Counted from the stretch's first letter, positions 17,124-24,617 are shown. The stretch: DNA of 64,000 nucleotides from Dyella_A sp035685805 (GCF_035685805.1 NZ_DASSAB010000038.1:124001-188000); one strand, 5' to 3'. Notes: generated from the sequence alone by a model not told the origin. Translations and numbers: made by a program.

Positions 17124-17131
17124 GAAGACCC

Positions 17132-17491
17132 ATGGACGTTACGGCGGCAGCGGCTGACGAGTCTGTGCGAGATGCACTCTTGGGCATCGAGGACAAGCTA
17201 TACGAATCGGGGGCGCTGGTGACGGCTACGGGCGACAGTGAAGCCGAGGTCACCCTTACGTTCGAAGAAGTGCCCGTGGGTGAGGACAAGGTATTCGCGA
17301 TGGTGGTACGCGTAATCGCACGCCCCACCTCGCGCACCTCGCCTGCGCGTTGGCAAACGCTCCGAGAGTATGTATTGGAAAGGTACGCGATGCTCCAGGC
17401 CGACTTTCCTGAGGACGTTCGCGAGGCATTGCTCGACTGTGTTGGACCGTTTGTGTTCGTCAATGGATTGGAGCTAACGGGGTCGAGCTAG
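17132..17491 (+). CDS. Small acidic hypothetical protein downstream of the UDG-like gene
   Basis: 119 residues, acidic, no signal peptide or membrane segment. The ATG at 17132 lies 8 bp after the UDG-like stop with GAGAAG upstream, so the two are probably cotranscribed. A region of alternating strands (VTATGDSEAEVTLTFEEVPV) is followed by helices. The stop codon falls inside a GAGCTA hexamer repeat, so slippage there would change the C-terminus. No family recognised. Confidence 0.6.
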   Translation: MDVTAAAADESVRDALLGIEDKLYESGALVTATGDSEAEVTLTFEEVPVGEDKVFAMVVRVIARPTSRTSPARWQTLREYVLERYAMLQADFPEDVREALLDCVGPFVFVNGLELTGSS

Positions 17492-17508
17492 AGCTAGAGC
17501 TAGAGCTA
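17485..17508. repeat. Four tandem GAGCTA hexamers over a stop codon
   Basis: Perfect (GAGCTA)4; the TAG at 17489-17491 ends the preceding gene. Hexamer changes would keep the frame and the first TAG, so the effect is probably small. Confidence 0.85.
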
Positions 17509-17512
17509 ACAC

Positions 17513-17567
17513 GGTCAGGTTCACTTACGCCGCTTGATTGAAGCGCTCGTCTGGCTTGGGCTCTGCT
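17513..17567. repeat. 55-bp direct repeat, copy 2 (right of the UDG-like cassette)
   Basis: Partner of 16269-16323; it begins with a REP-like half site (GGTCAGGTTCACTTA). Confidence 0.85.
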
Positions 17568-17628
17568 TACCGGGTGCGCGGTGGTCGATGGGCAGGGCGG
17601 ACGCCTGCGAAGCGCCGGGTTTTCGTCA

Positions 17629-17698
17629 AAAACAGGGGTCAGAGTGCACTTTTTTGCAGCGCCTTTGCTTTAAAAAAGTCAGCCCTGGCCCCCGTTTT
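17629..17698. repeat. REP-like long inverted repeat
   Basis: Left arm AAAACAGGGGTCAGAGTGCA, right arm ending GCCCCCGTTTT, with a central CAGCGCCTTTGC. Same family as the elements at 19317, 21193, 21335, 23114 and 38854. It lies directly upstream of the DUF4189 gene leader and is shared with 21193-21259. Confidence 0.85.
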
Positions 17699-17774
17699 GG
17701 CTAAGCTTTTGATCTCCGAGTGCTAGGCTCGCTTGCAAGGCGCTTTGCTATTTTTAAACGTCAAGGAACGCGTT
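17699..17774 (+). promoter_or_regulatory. Leader/promoter region of the DUF4189 gene, duplicated at 21260-21333
   Basis: The segment from GGCTAAGCTTTTG to the AAGGAACG before the ATG is nearly identical to 21260-21333. In this copy it leads into an intact gene; in the other it is cut at the start codon by a REP. It probably carries the promoter and Shine-Dalgarno site (AAGGA); exact promoter boxes are not certain. Confidence 0.6.
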
Positions 17775-18815
17775 ATGAAAAGGATTTTCCGGTATCGCCT
17801 GAGTGTCATCAGCATGCATCCCTCCGGACAAAGCCGGCGACATATCCTGCTCGCGGGATTTCTCTTTTTCACCGGCCTCTGGGCACATCCCGCTGTCGCG
17901 CAATATGCCTGTTCGGGCAACCAGCCCGGTCAGCGGGTAGTGGGCATGTCCCAAGGCGGCAATGGCGTCGCGCCTGTGCCGTTGTGCGTTGATGACCCCT
18001 CGACCTTACCCCAGTACCAGGCCCCTGCGTATGAGGCTCCTCCGGGCCCGCAGATGGTGTGGATGGACAACTACATGACGATGGCCTGGCACGCCGACGC
18101 ATCTGACGGCTGGATTGCCACGGGTTTCGGCAGTTTCCAGGCTGCCGAGGCAGCAGCAGTCGGGGCATGTGCGCAAGCCATGGGCGACGGTTGCACCGTC
18201 GGTACGGGTGTCCGCAACGGCGGCCTCGCGCTGGTTCGGGACGAGGACGGGGCGTTGTGGGAGAACGTCGGCGATAGCGTGGCTGCTGCCAAGCGAGTCA
18301 CTCTCAAGTCTTGCCGCGAGGGCGGTGGCAAGCATTGCGGAATCATCAGGACCGCTTTCGCACATCCGTGGCTTGAGGCCGTGGGTGGCCTGAGCTTGGG
18401 TCAGCCTATAATTCTTGCGCCTGAAGGCGACTTTCGCCGCAAATACGGCTCGGTGGCGTGGATCGATTCGAAGGCCATTGGCGGGCCGTGGGGCAGTACG
18501 GTCTGGGTCAGCACCGGGCGGCACAAGGCAGAGGATGCGTCCAGTGCGGCGGTGAATGCCTGCGAGAAGGCCAGTGGCCAGCAGTGCGTCGCCGCGCGGA
18601 CCGTATCCGGCGGCGCCATCACCATAGCCACGGACACGACCCGTGCTTTGCACGTCGGCTCGAGTGCGGTCTACAAAACTGCCGCGAAGGATGCCGAAAG
18701 CCGCTGCAAAGAAGCGAAAGTGGAGTGCACGGTTACGGCGACCTATGACGTTCAGCAAGTCGGAGACTGGACTCACGACTCGAATGCGGCGCTGAAGGCG
18801 GCCGTCTCAAAATAG
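17775..18815 (+). CDS. Secreted DUF4189-domain protein
   Basis: 346 residues. An atypically long N-terminal region precedes the signal core (HILLAGFLFFTGLWAHPAVA), so a start at 17814 is possible, but 17775 has AAGGAA upstream. The mature part holds about three DUF4189-like repeats (near 100-155, 160-210 and 230-340), each with a Trp-containing strand, an EAxxxAxxxC helix and Cys pairs (e.g. GWIATGFGSFQAAEAAAVGA). These are small disulphide-rich extracellular domains of unknown role. The gene is bounded by REP elements at 17629 and 18841. Confidence 0.8.
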   Translation: MKRIFRYRLSVISMHPSGQSRRHILLAGFLFFTGLWAHPAVAQYACSGNQPGQRVVGMSQGGNGVAPVPLCVDDPSTLPQYQAPAYEAPPGPQMVWMDNYMTMAWHADASDGWIATGFGSFQAAEAAAVGACAQAMGDGCTVGTGVRNGGLALVRDEDGALWENVGDSVAAAKRVTLKSCREGGGKHCGIIRTAFAHPWLEAVGGLSLGQPIILAPEGDFRRKYGSVAWIDSKAIGGPWGSTVWVSTGRHKAEDASSAAVNACEKASGQQCVAARTVSGGAITIATDTTRALHVGSSAVYKTAAKDAESRCKEAKVECTVTATYDVQQVGDWTHDSNAALKAAVSK

Positions 18816-18840
18816 GCAGAAATTGCGGAATGAAGGAGGA

Positions 18841-18909
18841 AAAAATGGGTCTGAGTGCAATTTCTGGAGGCGAGCGCAGTGAGAGAGTGGCTCTGGCCCC
18901 CTTTTTTTT
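18841..18909. repeat. Degenerate REP-like inverted repeat
   Basis: Left arm AAAAATGGGTCTGAGTGCAA and right arm GTGGCTCTGGCCCCC are diverged versions of the family arms. It separates the DUF4189 gene from the oppositely oriented DUF6289 gene. Confidence 0.65.
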
Positions 18910-18938
18910 GTCTTTTTCTTGCGCATCTTCTGAAAAAG

Positions 18939-18962
18939 AAAAGCTGCCCGGAGGCAGCTTTT
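18939..18962 (-). terminator. Rho-independent terminator of the DUF6289 gene
   Basis: A perfect 10-bp stem (AAAAGCTGCC / GGCAGCTTTT) with a 4-nt loop; on the minus strand it runs into a TTTTCTTTTTC tract. It begins about 32 bp after the stop of the minus-strand gene at 18994. Confidence 0.8.
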
Positions 18963-18993
18963 CAGATTTCGAACCCTTACGCTGGCGAAGTGA

Positions 18994-19215
18994 TCAGCAG
19001 GGCTCTGATTCGATGGTGTAGTAAGCCGTGACTTGGCCAGTTTGCCTGTGGCGGCCCGTGCAATAGAGAACACTCTCTCCAACCATGTTGGTGTGGCTGG
19101 CGTCGGAGTAATAAATGGTGTCGATGTAGTTGGAAGGCGCACTGACCGCGATGGCGCTTGCGGTGAGAGCGGCGAATCCAGCGAGTCCAGTTATGAGAGT
19201 CTTGTTAAGCTTCAT
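18994..19215 (-). CDS. Small secreted DUF6289-family protein
   Basis: 73 residues: Lys-rich start, signal peptide (ITGLAGFAALTASAIAVSA), then a short mature part with the family pattern IYYSDASHTNMVGE, YCTGR and YYTIESEPC; the two Cys probably form a disulphide. The ATG at 19215 fits the family, and the frame extending further upstream lacks signal features. Function unknown. It is the only minus-strand member of the REP-bounded gene series and has its own terminator. Confidence 0.8.
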   Translation of the reverse strand: MKLNKTLITGLAGFAALTASAIAVSAPSNYIDTIYYSDASHTNMVGESVLYCTGRHRQTGQVTAYYTIESEPC

Positions 19216-19316
19216 GCTCACTTCTTCCCTAAATGCGGCCCATCCGGCCGCGTTTCGATTGATACATGAACTGATGCGTAGGGTCAATGCGAATTCGGCC
19301 TAGAAAACCTGGAGTG

Positions 19317-19384
19317 AAAAACTGGGGTCAGAGTGCACTTTCTCTCGGTGTGCGCTGAAAAAGGTCGACCTCAGACCGTGTTTT
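19317..19384. repeat. REP-like long inverted repeat
   Basis: Left arm AAAACTGGGGTCAGAGTGCA, right arm GGTCGACCTCAGACCGTGTT; the right arm is partly degenerate. It lies about 35 bp upstream of the gene at 19420. Confidence 0.8.
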
Positions 19385-19419
19385 GGTAAAGCATTGGCGC
19401 ATGCCCAAGGGGAGTGCAT

Positions 19420-20208
19420 ATGTTGATCATCCGATCGCTTTTGCTGGTGCTTTGCGTTGTAGGTGTCACGACGGTGCGCGCGAGCGAACGTGAAGCACCG
19501 CGGGCACTGTCGCCGCAGGAGAAGGCAACCCTGCATGCCGACGAGGTGGTGGGGCGGGCCATGTTTGTAAGCGACCGGGCTGCCACAGTCGCGACCGATG
19601 CGGCGCTCAAGCTGGATGCGTTCCGCCAGGAATCGCGCGTGCGTGGATGGATCACCCAGGCGCACGCCGACGCGGTGACGGTGACCTTCATCGACGCGAC
19701 GCCGGCAGCGCTGTATCGCGCCACCGTATCGAATGACGGCAAGTTGGTCGGCAAGGTGGAGGCGTATGCCACGCCACTGCCCCTCTCTGCGTTTGAGGCT
19801 GGTGCCGTCGCTGCCCGCACGGTCGCACTTGGCGCGAAGTTCCCGCCGTGCAGCGCTCGCTACAACACGGTGGTGCTCCCACTCGATGCATCGTCTGCGG
19901 GGAAATGGCTGGTTTACCTGCTACCCGCGACCACCCAACCAAGCGTCATCCCGATTGGCGGCACGTCTCGGGTGACCGTGGACCACGGCACCATCGTGGC
20001 GCAGCGGCCTTTCACGAAGTCGTGCATCGCCCTGGAAAATGACCCGCGTGCGGTCGCACTGATGATCAGCCACCTGCTCGACACCACGCCGACCGAGGCG
20101 CACGTCTTCTGGAGCCTTTGGGCGCACAAGGATATGTACGTGAGCACGGAGAGTGCGGCGTGGGCGATCCACGATGGGCGCATCCGTCTTGTAGAGACCG
20201 GCCACTGA
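19420..20208 (+). CDS. Secreted protein of unknown function
   Basis: 262 residues with a signal peptide (about 1-22, VLCVVGVTTVRA). The ATG at 19420 follows AAGGGGAG. After an amphipathic helix (LSPQEKATLHADEVVG, ATDAALKLDAFR) comes an NTF2-like or cystatin-like alpha+beta region (GWITQAHADAVTVTFIDATP), and two cysteines (KFPPCSARYN, KSCIALEND). No family recognised. Bounded by REP elements at 19317 and 20251. Confidence 0.7.
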   Translation: MLIIRSLLLVLCVVGVTTVRASEREAPRALSPQEKATLHADEVVGRAMFVSDRAATVATDAALKLDAFRQESRVRGWITQAHADAVTVTFIDATPAALYRATVSNDGKLVGKVEAYATPLPLSAFEAGAVAARTVALGAKFPPCSARYNTVVLPLDASSAGKWLVYLLPATTQPSVIPIGGTSRVTVDHGTIVAQRPFTKSCIALENDPRAVALMISHLLDTTPTEAHVFWSLWAHKDMYVSTESAAWAIHDGRIRLVETGH

Positions 20209-20250
20209 TCGACAACAGCGTTGTCCGTCGGGGTCAGCGAGACAGGGGCC

Positions 20251-20326
20251 AAAACAGCGAAGCCGGGGGTCAGGGTGCACTTTCTTGAAGCGAGCGCAGT
20301 GATCAGGTGACTCTGCCCCCTGTTTC
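20251..20326. repeat. REP-like inverted repeat
   Basis: Left arm GGGGGTCAGGGTGCACTTTC, right arm GACTCTGCCCCCTGTTTCAG. It lies between the genes at 19420 and 20375; another half site (GGATCAGCGTGCACTTCC) covers the start of the latter. Confidence 0.8.
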
Positions 20327-20374
20327 AGTCCTCTTCTGGCGGCATCTGGCGCGAACAGAAACACAAGGATCAGC

Positions 20375-21004
20375 GTGCACTTCCTTATCCGCTTAGTGTT
20401 GCCCTTGGGTTTGTCGTTACAGGTTGGCGCGCCCCTTGGCGCCCAAAGGGCGCCGGACCTTACCCCCGCGTCCGTTGCCGAGGCACCTGTGCAGTATCCG
20501 GCCGAGGCCGTTGCCGCCGGCGAGGAGGGCACCGCCATCGTCGCCCTCGAGGTGGATGCCACCGGGCGTGTGCACGACGCGACCTTGGAAAAATCCAGCG
20601 GGCATCCACGGCTGGACGAGGCGGCCTTGCGAAGTGTCGCCCAATGGTCATTTCGACCCGCTCTCGTCAGAGGCAGGGCGGTTGCGCAGCGAATCCGGAT
20701 TCCGGTGGCTTTTCAGCTGACGAGTGAAGGGGACACTCGGGGCCAGCCGTCGGGGGCCGCAACGATGGTGGCCTGGCTGATGAAGTTGCTGGGCGGCATC
20801 GTCTGGATATTCGGCTTTGCTTGGTCCCTGGTGCTCGCAAAACGCCGTTCCATCCTGTGGCTCTCAGGCATGGTTGCCCTCTGGGTCGTCACCTATCCGG
20901 TGTTTCTGGTGGTGCATTGGCAAAGTGCGAGGCGCAGCCTGCCCTTGGTGATGGCTGGCATGGCTTTGTCGTCTCTTGGGCTGTATCTCTCGAGCGTTAA
21001 CTGA
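20375..21004 (+). CDS. TonB C-terminal domain protein with membrane-spanning C-terminus
   Basis: 209 residues from the GTG at 20375 with AAGGA upstream; the start itself lies in a REP half site. A signal-like N-terminus (1-23) is followed by a TonB C-terminal domain at about 38-112 (VQYPAEAVAAGEEGTAIVAL, VDATGRVHDATLEKSSGHP, WSFRPALVRGRAV). Residues 125-209 hold about three membrane segments (LLGGIVWIFGFAWSLVLA, ILWLSGMVALWVVTYPVFLV, VMAGMALSSLGLYL). Classical TonB has its anchor at the N-terminus, so this order is unusual. Whether it energises an outer-membrane receptor is unknown. Confidence 0.75.
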   Translation: MHFLIRLVLPLGLSLQVGAPLGAQRAPDLTPASVAEAPVQYPAEAVAAGEEGTAIVALEVDATGRVHDATLEKSSGHPRLDEAALRSVAQWSFRPALVRGRAVAQRIRIPVAFQLTSEGDTRGQPSGAATMVAWLMKLLGGIVWIFGFAWSLVLAKRRSILWLSGMVALWVVTYPVFLVVHWQSARRSLPLVMAGMALSSLGLYLSSVN

Positions 21005-21021
21005 TCCGCTTACCGAGGGAT

Positions 21022-21178
21022 CAAAACAGGGCTCAGGTTCGACTTTCTGACCGGTTGTGGGCTTTCCTCGGCCGTCCGATCTTGAGCGGCCCGGCGGGGC
21101 GGGCGAGCTGGGCCTCGATGATGGCGCGGAAGTGGTCGGACCCGAGCGCATGCTGGCGCTGCAGATGCAGCCGGATCG
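21022..21178 (-). pseudogene. Fragment of a RAYT transposase 3' end with its REP
   Basis: 157 bp nearly identical to 23895-24051, the C-terminal end of the RAYT gene and its attached REP half site. No other part of the transposase is present. A truncated copy left by duplication or deletion. Confidence 0.85.
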
Positions 21179-21192
21179 AAAACAGGGGTCGA

Positions 21193-21259
21193 AAACAGGG
21201 GTCAGAGTGCACTTTTTGCAGCGCCTTTGCTTCGCAGAGTCAGCCTTGACCCCTGTTTG
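21193..21259. repeat. REP-like long inverted repeat
   Basis: Left arm AAAACAGGGGTCAGAGTGCA, right arm TCAGCCTTGACCCCTGTTT. Together with the following leader it is a second copy of 17629-17774. Confidence 0.85.
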
Positions 21260-21333
21260 GCTAAGCTTTTGGTCGCCCAGTGCTAGGCTCGCTTGCGAGG
21301 CGCTTTTTTATTTTTGAAACGTCAAGGAATGCG
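21260..21333 (+). promoter_or_regulatory. Orphan copy of the DUF4189-gene leader
   Basis: Nearly identical to 17699-17774 up to AAGGAATGCG at the start-codon position, where a REP (21335-21400) begins. The coding region it once served is absent, so it may now drive the DUF6438 gene at 21426 through the REP. Confidence 0.6.
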
Positions 21334-21334
21334 A

Positions 21335-21400
21335 AAAACTGGGGTCAGAGTGCACTTTCCCGCAGGGTCAGCTAAAAAAGTCCGCTCTGACTCCTGTTTT
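21335..21400. repeat. REP-like long inverted repeat
   Basis: Left arm AAAACTGGGGTCAGAGTGCA, right arm GTCCGCTCTGACTCCTGTTT. It sits between the orphan leader and the DUF6438-ankyrin gene. Confidence 0.85.
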
Positions 21401-21425
21401 AGTCTCAAGCGGGAGAAGGATTCAG

Positions 21426-23141
21426 ATGAGCGTGTCCCCGAAGTGGATATTTGCGCGTGCGCTGGCGTGCGGTTTTTGTGTCGTCACCGGAGGCGCGCAG
21501 GCCAGTTCGGACGGCTCGACTACATCGAAGCCAGCAGCGATCCCTTCGTGTGGGCCGCACCAGCTTGATGGCATCCCTGCGAGTGACGAGGTTCTCGCTC
21601 ATCGCCAGTTTGAGCTGCCGACGCTTTCTTACGCTGGCGATTCGGGTCCCACCCACTGGAATGTTCCGCTCACGCTGCTTGTTGACGCATCAGGGCGCGT
21701 TGCCTGCCGGTCGATGGGGAGCGACTTCAGTGAGCGGCGCGCACTCAACCACACGCGGCGCGAACTTCTGCGGGCGATGACTGGCTGGCGCTACCGGCCC
21801 TTTCTTGTCGACGGCAAGCCAGCTTCGGTTGTAATTCGGGAGACGGTAGCCGAGCAGCGGGTCCCCTTGGTGCACCAACCGTTGCCCGAGGTTTCACCCG
21901 CTCAGGTGACGATTTCGCTGTCCCGAGGCGGGTGCTTCGGAATGTGCCCTGGTTATGAGGTGAGCATCCACGGGAACGGGCAGGTGGACTATCAAGGTGG
22001 GGGCTATGCAGACGTCCAGGGAAAGCACCGCTATCAGATATCCCCTGAAGAGGTGGCGGCGCTTGTGGAAAGAGCCCGGCGCGTCGATCTCTGGTCCATG
22101 AGCACTAGTTATCGAGCTCCAATCACCGACAACTCGACCTACGTGCTCACCTTGAAGATGGGCAGGTTGACGCACGAGATCGAGGACTATGTGGGTCGCA
22201 TGGTCGGCATGCCTGCCGCGGTTGGGGAATTCGAAAACGAGGTGGATCGTGTGGGACGAACGTCCGAGTGGATACATCTCTCCTTGGCGGCGGTCGAGCG
22301 CTTGCAAAGTGAAAACTTTGATTTCACCTCACAAGAGGGCGCTGATACGTTGGCGCGAGCCGTTGCCAACGACGGTAGCACCGACGAAGCGGCGTTGTTG
22401 CGGATGATCGACCTTGGTACGCCTGTCAAGGGCGGAGACGCGGTACGGCCACCGCGGGGAGCGCCCATGCCGACGGAATCGACACTGCTAAACGTTGCGC
22501 TGGTCCATCATCGCGTCGCGCTGATCGATCCGCTCGTGGCGCAGGGCCTGTTGAACACGGGCGGTCTGCTGGACAAGCACAAACTCGACCTGGCCTTTCA
22601 GGACGCAGTAAGGGGCGGGCGCCTTGCGGCCGTGCAGAAGATATGGAACGCAGGCGGTGGCGAGGTCCACCCTTCGCTTCGGCTCGAGGACGAGGATGAA
22701 GATGGTGAACGGGCCACCCCCAAGCGCGTGCCGGTGACGCTGCTCCTCTCACGCTCCTACCGCGATGTGCATTGGGAGGGACAGGCGATTGCCGAATGGC
22801 TTGCCGCGAAGGGCTGCGATCTGAAGGCGCAGGCAGCTGATGGCGACACGCTTCTGCACAGGGCGGTTGAGGCGGGTGATATCGCATTCGTTCGCTACCT
22901 GCTGCTGCATGGCCTGAATGCGTCAACCGCGGGTCGTTACGGCCTGCCTGCATTGGGAAGCGCGCAGAATGAAGACATCGCGCTGCTGCTTCTGAAGGCT
23001 GGCTCAAGCTGGCAAATGAATGACGGTGGAGCAGGTTTCAGGCGCTACGCTGAGGAACAGCATTGGACGCGAGTGCTTGCTTATCTTAATCAGCACACGG
23101 GCGAGGCAAGCCGAAAACAGGGGTCAGGTTCGACTTTCTGA
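21426..23141 (+). CDS. Secreted DUF6438 protein with ankyrin-like C-terminus
   Basis: 571 residues with a signal peptide (about 1-26). Residues 30-150 resemble a TonB/AMIN-like strand-rich region (LLVDASGRVACRS). Residues 160-240 are DUF6438, with the diagnostic ISLSRGGCFGMCPGYEVSIH and later ISPEEVAALVERARRVDLW. From about 300 onward the chain reads as ankyrin-type helical repeats (DGDTLLHRAVEAGDIAFVRY, EDIALLLLKAGSSWQ). GGGAGAAGG precedes the ATG. The last eight residues (KQGSGSTF) and the stop are encoded by the REP at 23114, so the native C-terminus has been replaced or extended. A periplasmic binding role is a guess. Confidence 0.82.
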   Translation: MSVSPKWIFARALACGFCVVTGGAQASSDGSTTSKPAAIPSCGPHQLDGIPASDEVLAHRQFELPTLSYAGDSGPTHWNVPLTLLVDASGRVACRSMGSDFSERRALNHTRRELLRAMTGWRYRPFLVDGKPASVVIRETVAEQRVPLVHQPLPEVSPAQVTISLSRGGCFGMCPGYEVSIHGNGQVDYQGGGYADVQGKHRYQISPEEVAALVERARRVDLWSMSTSYRAPITDNSTYVLTLKMGRLTHEIEDYVGRMVGMPAAVGEFENEVDRVGRTSEWIHLSLAAVERLQSENFDFTSQEGADTLARAVANDGSTDEAALLRMIDLGTPVKGGDAVRPPRGAPMPTESTLLNVALVHHRVALIDPLVAQGLLNTGGLLDKHKLDLAFQDAVRGGRLAAVQKIWNAGGGEVHPSLRLEDEDEDGERATPKRVPVTLLLSRSYRDVHWEGQAIAEWLAAKGCDLKAQAADGDTLLHRAVEAGDIAFVRYLLLHGLNASTAGRYGLPALGSAQNEDIALLLLKAGSSWQMNDGGAGFRRYAEEQHWTRVLAYLNQHTGEASRKQGSGSTF

Positions 23142-23169
23142 TCGAAAAGTCCACTTTGACCCCTGTCTT
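23114..23169. repeat. REP-like inverted repeat overlapping the end of the DUF6438 gene
   Basis: Left arm AAAACAGGGGTCAGGTTCGA, right arm GTCCACTTTGACCCCTGTCT. The left arm encodes the last residues and the stop of the upstream gene. Confidence 0.85.
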
Positions 23170-23346
23170 CGGAGGTTCCAAATGCCGGGTTTACTTTGCT
23201 GGCATGGGCAACACGAGAAGGGGTGATCGGAAAGTTCACCCAAATGCGCACTCTTTGGTCGAGGGGCCGGCGTTCGCTACACGGTGCTCGAGCTCCCTGT
23301 GAGGCAGAGCCGGTCCGGCGTTTCCACGCACAAGGAGGTTTGCGGC

Positions 23347-23844
23347 ATGGACGAGTTTATCGATGGATGCAGTTGCAGGGTCTGGGCGATTGACGGCTGG
23401 ATCAATGAGGAACGATCGACCAATCTGAATCACCTGATCGAGGCCAAGGGTACTGCCCTGTACCAAGGAGGGTTCAAGGGTAACCGACACCTCAAGGTGG
23501 CCGAGTTCGTCGGCCTCAGGACGGCGGTCAGTACGGCGCGGCCGTGCATCATATACGGGGAGTTCGATTCTGCGGCTGACAAGCTGCCCACACACATGTG
23601 GCTTGAATACGACGGCTACATCTACGACACGATTCCTGGCTTCCGCTTGCGGCGGAAGCCAGCTACCGAGGTAAGCCGTCGTTCGCCGGGCTGCGTCAAC
23701 GGTCAGTACGCTGCAAACAAGGTTGGTGCGGTGCCCGCCTACCTTTCGGTCAACCAATATGCGGCCATCCAGGCTGCCGATGGGCATTGGGCAGCCGTCG
23801 CCGGAGCTGGGTGCGACGAGTTCACCCCTCAGGACACGGGTTGA
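23347..23844 (+). CDS. Hypothetical protein
   Basis: 165 residues from the ATG at 23347, which has a strong AAGGAGG about nine bases upstream. No signal peptide. It has a Cys-rich start (DGCSCRVWAIDGW), a central region resembling a transglutaminase-like or NlpC-like hydrolase (PTHMWLEYDGYIYDTIPGFR has the look of a His/Asp strand pair), and a Gly-rich end. That resemblance is weak; family not assigned. REP elements lie on both sides (23114 and 23858). Confidence 0.65.
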   Translation: MDEFIDGCSCRVWAIDGWINEERSTNLNHLIEAKGTALYQGGFKGNRHLKVAEFVGLRTAVSTARPCIIYGEFDSAADKLPTHMWLEYDGYIYDTIPGFRLRRKPATEVSRRSPGCVNGQYAANKVGAVPAYLSVNQYAAIQAADGHWAAVAGAGCDEFTPQDTG

Positions 23845-23857
23845 TCATCCAATCCAG

Positions 23858-23921
23858 AAACTGGAGTCAACCAAACAGCGGTCAGGTTCCACTTTCCAAA
23901 ACAAAGGTCAGGTTCGACTTT
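23858..23921. repeat. Cluster of REP half sites at the RAYT 3' end
   Basis: Three left-arm-like units in a row (AAACTGGAGTCAACC, AACAGCGGTCAGGTTCCACT, AACAAAGGTCAGGTTCGACT). The last contains the stop codon of the RAYT gene, so the transposase gene ends inside its own cognate REP. Confidence 0.8.
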
Positions 23922-24617
23922 CTGACCGGTTGTGGGCTTTCCTCGGCCGCCCGATCTTGAGCGGCCCAGCAGGGCGGGCGAGCTGGGCCTCGATGGCGGC
24001 ACTGAAGCGGTCGGATCCGAGCGCATGCTGACGCTGCAGATGCAGCCGGATCGCCTCGATATCTTCGTCGGACATGGTTTCCACCGCGATGGCGCGATAG
24101 GCGGCGCAGCGCTCCTCCCTCGTGGCTCCAAGGGCGTGGTAGTTGGGGTGGGGGTGGACGACCGCGTCGTCACGCCCGAGGGCGTTGGCCGCATGGCTGG
24201 ACCACGGGTAGTCGGCGGGATCGGCGCACATGCGCGCGCGAACCGGGTTCAGCTCGATGTAGCGGTAGCAGCGCAGCAGGTAGGTGTCGCGATCGACGAG
24301 GGAGGATTTGTAGCGGCCCTCCCAGGCGTGCCCGTGCGGCGGTAACGATCGTTGACGTAGCGGACATATCGCCGCCCCAGCGCCTGCATGAGGCGGGCGA
24401 CCTGGCCGCTGGTCTCCGGGGTCATCAGCAGGTGCACGTGGTTGGTCATCAGTACATAGGCGTGAACCTGGCAGTGCTCCCGCAGCGCGATCTCCTTGAG
24501 GTTCTGCAAGTAGCAGTGCCGATCGGCATCGGTGAAGAAGCAGGGCTGTCGATCGTTTCCGCGCTGGACTACGTGCTGGGAAATGCCCGGGAGGTCGATG
24601 CGCGGACTGCGTGCCAT
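23908..24617 (-). pseudogene. REP-associated tyrosine transposase (RAYT, Y1_Tnp family), frameshifted
   Basis: The N-terminal part from ATG 24617 carries the family start (SPRIDLPGISQHVVQRGNDR), the HUH motif (LMTNHVHLLMTP) and the helix with the catalytic Tyr (ALGRRYVRYVN). Near 24335 one base is missing: the expected GTLWEGRYKSS segment continues only in the next frame, which then runs through CYRYIELNPVRARM, DYPWSSH and GRPRKAHNRSE to the stop at 23908. So two frames together make one complete RAYT and the gene is broken by a single indel, unless programmed frameshifting or a sequencing error explains it. RAYTs are single-domain nucleases that mobilise REP hairpins. Confidence 0.88.

Noticed and set aside
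17629..23921. Classical integron cassette array
   Set aside because: No integrase gene and no attC core GTTRRRY sites; the repeats are REP-like hairpins and a RAYT is present instead. The cassette idea is kept only in the REP sense.
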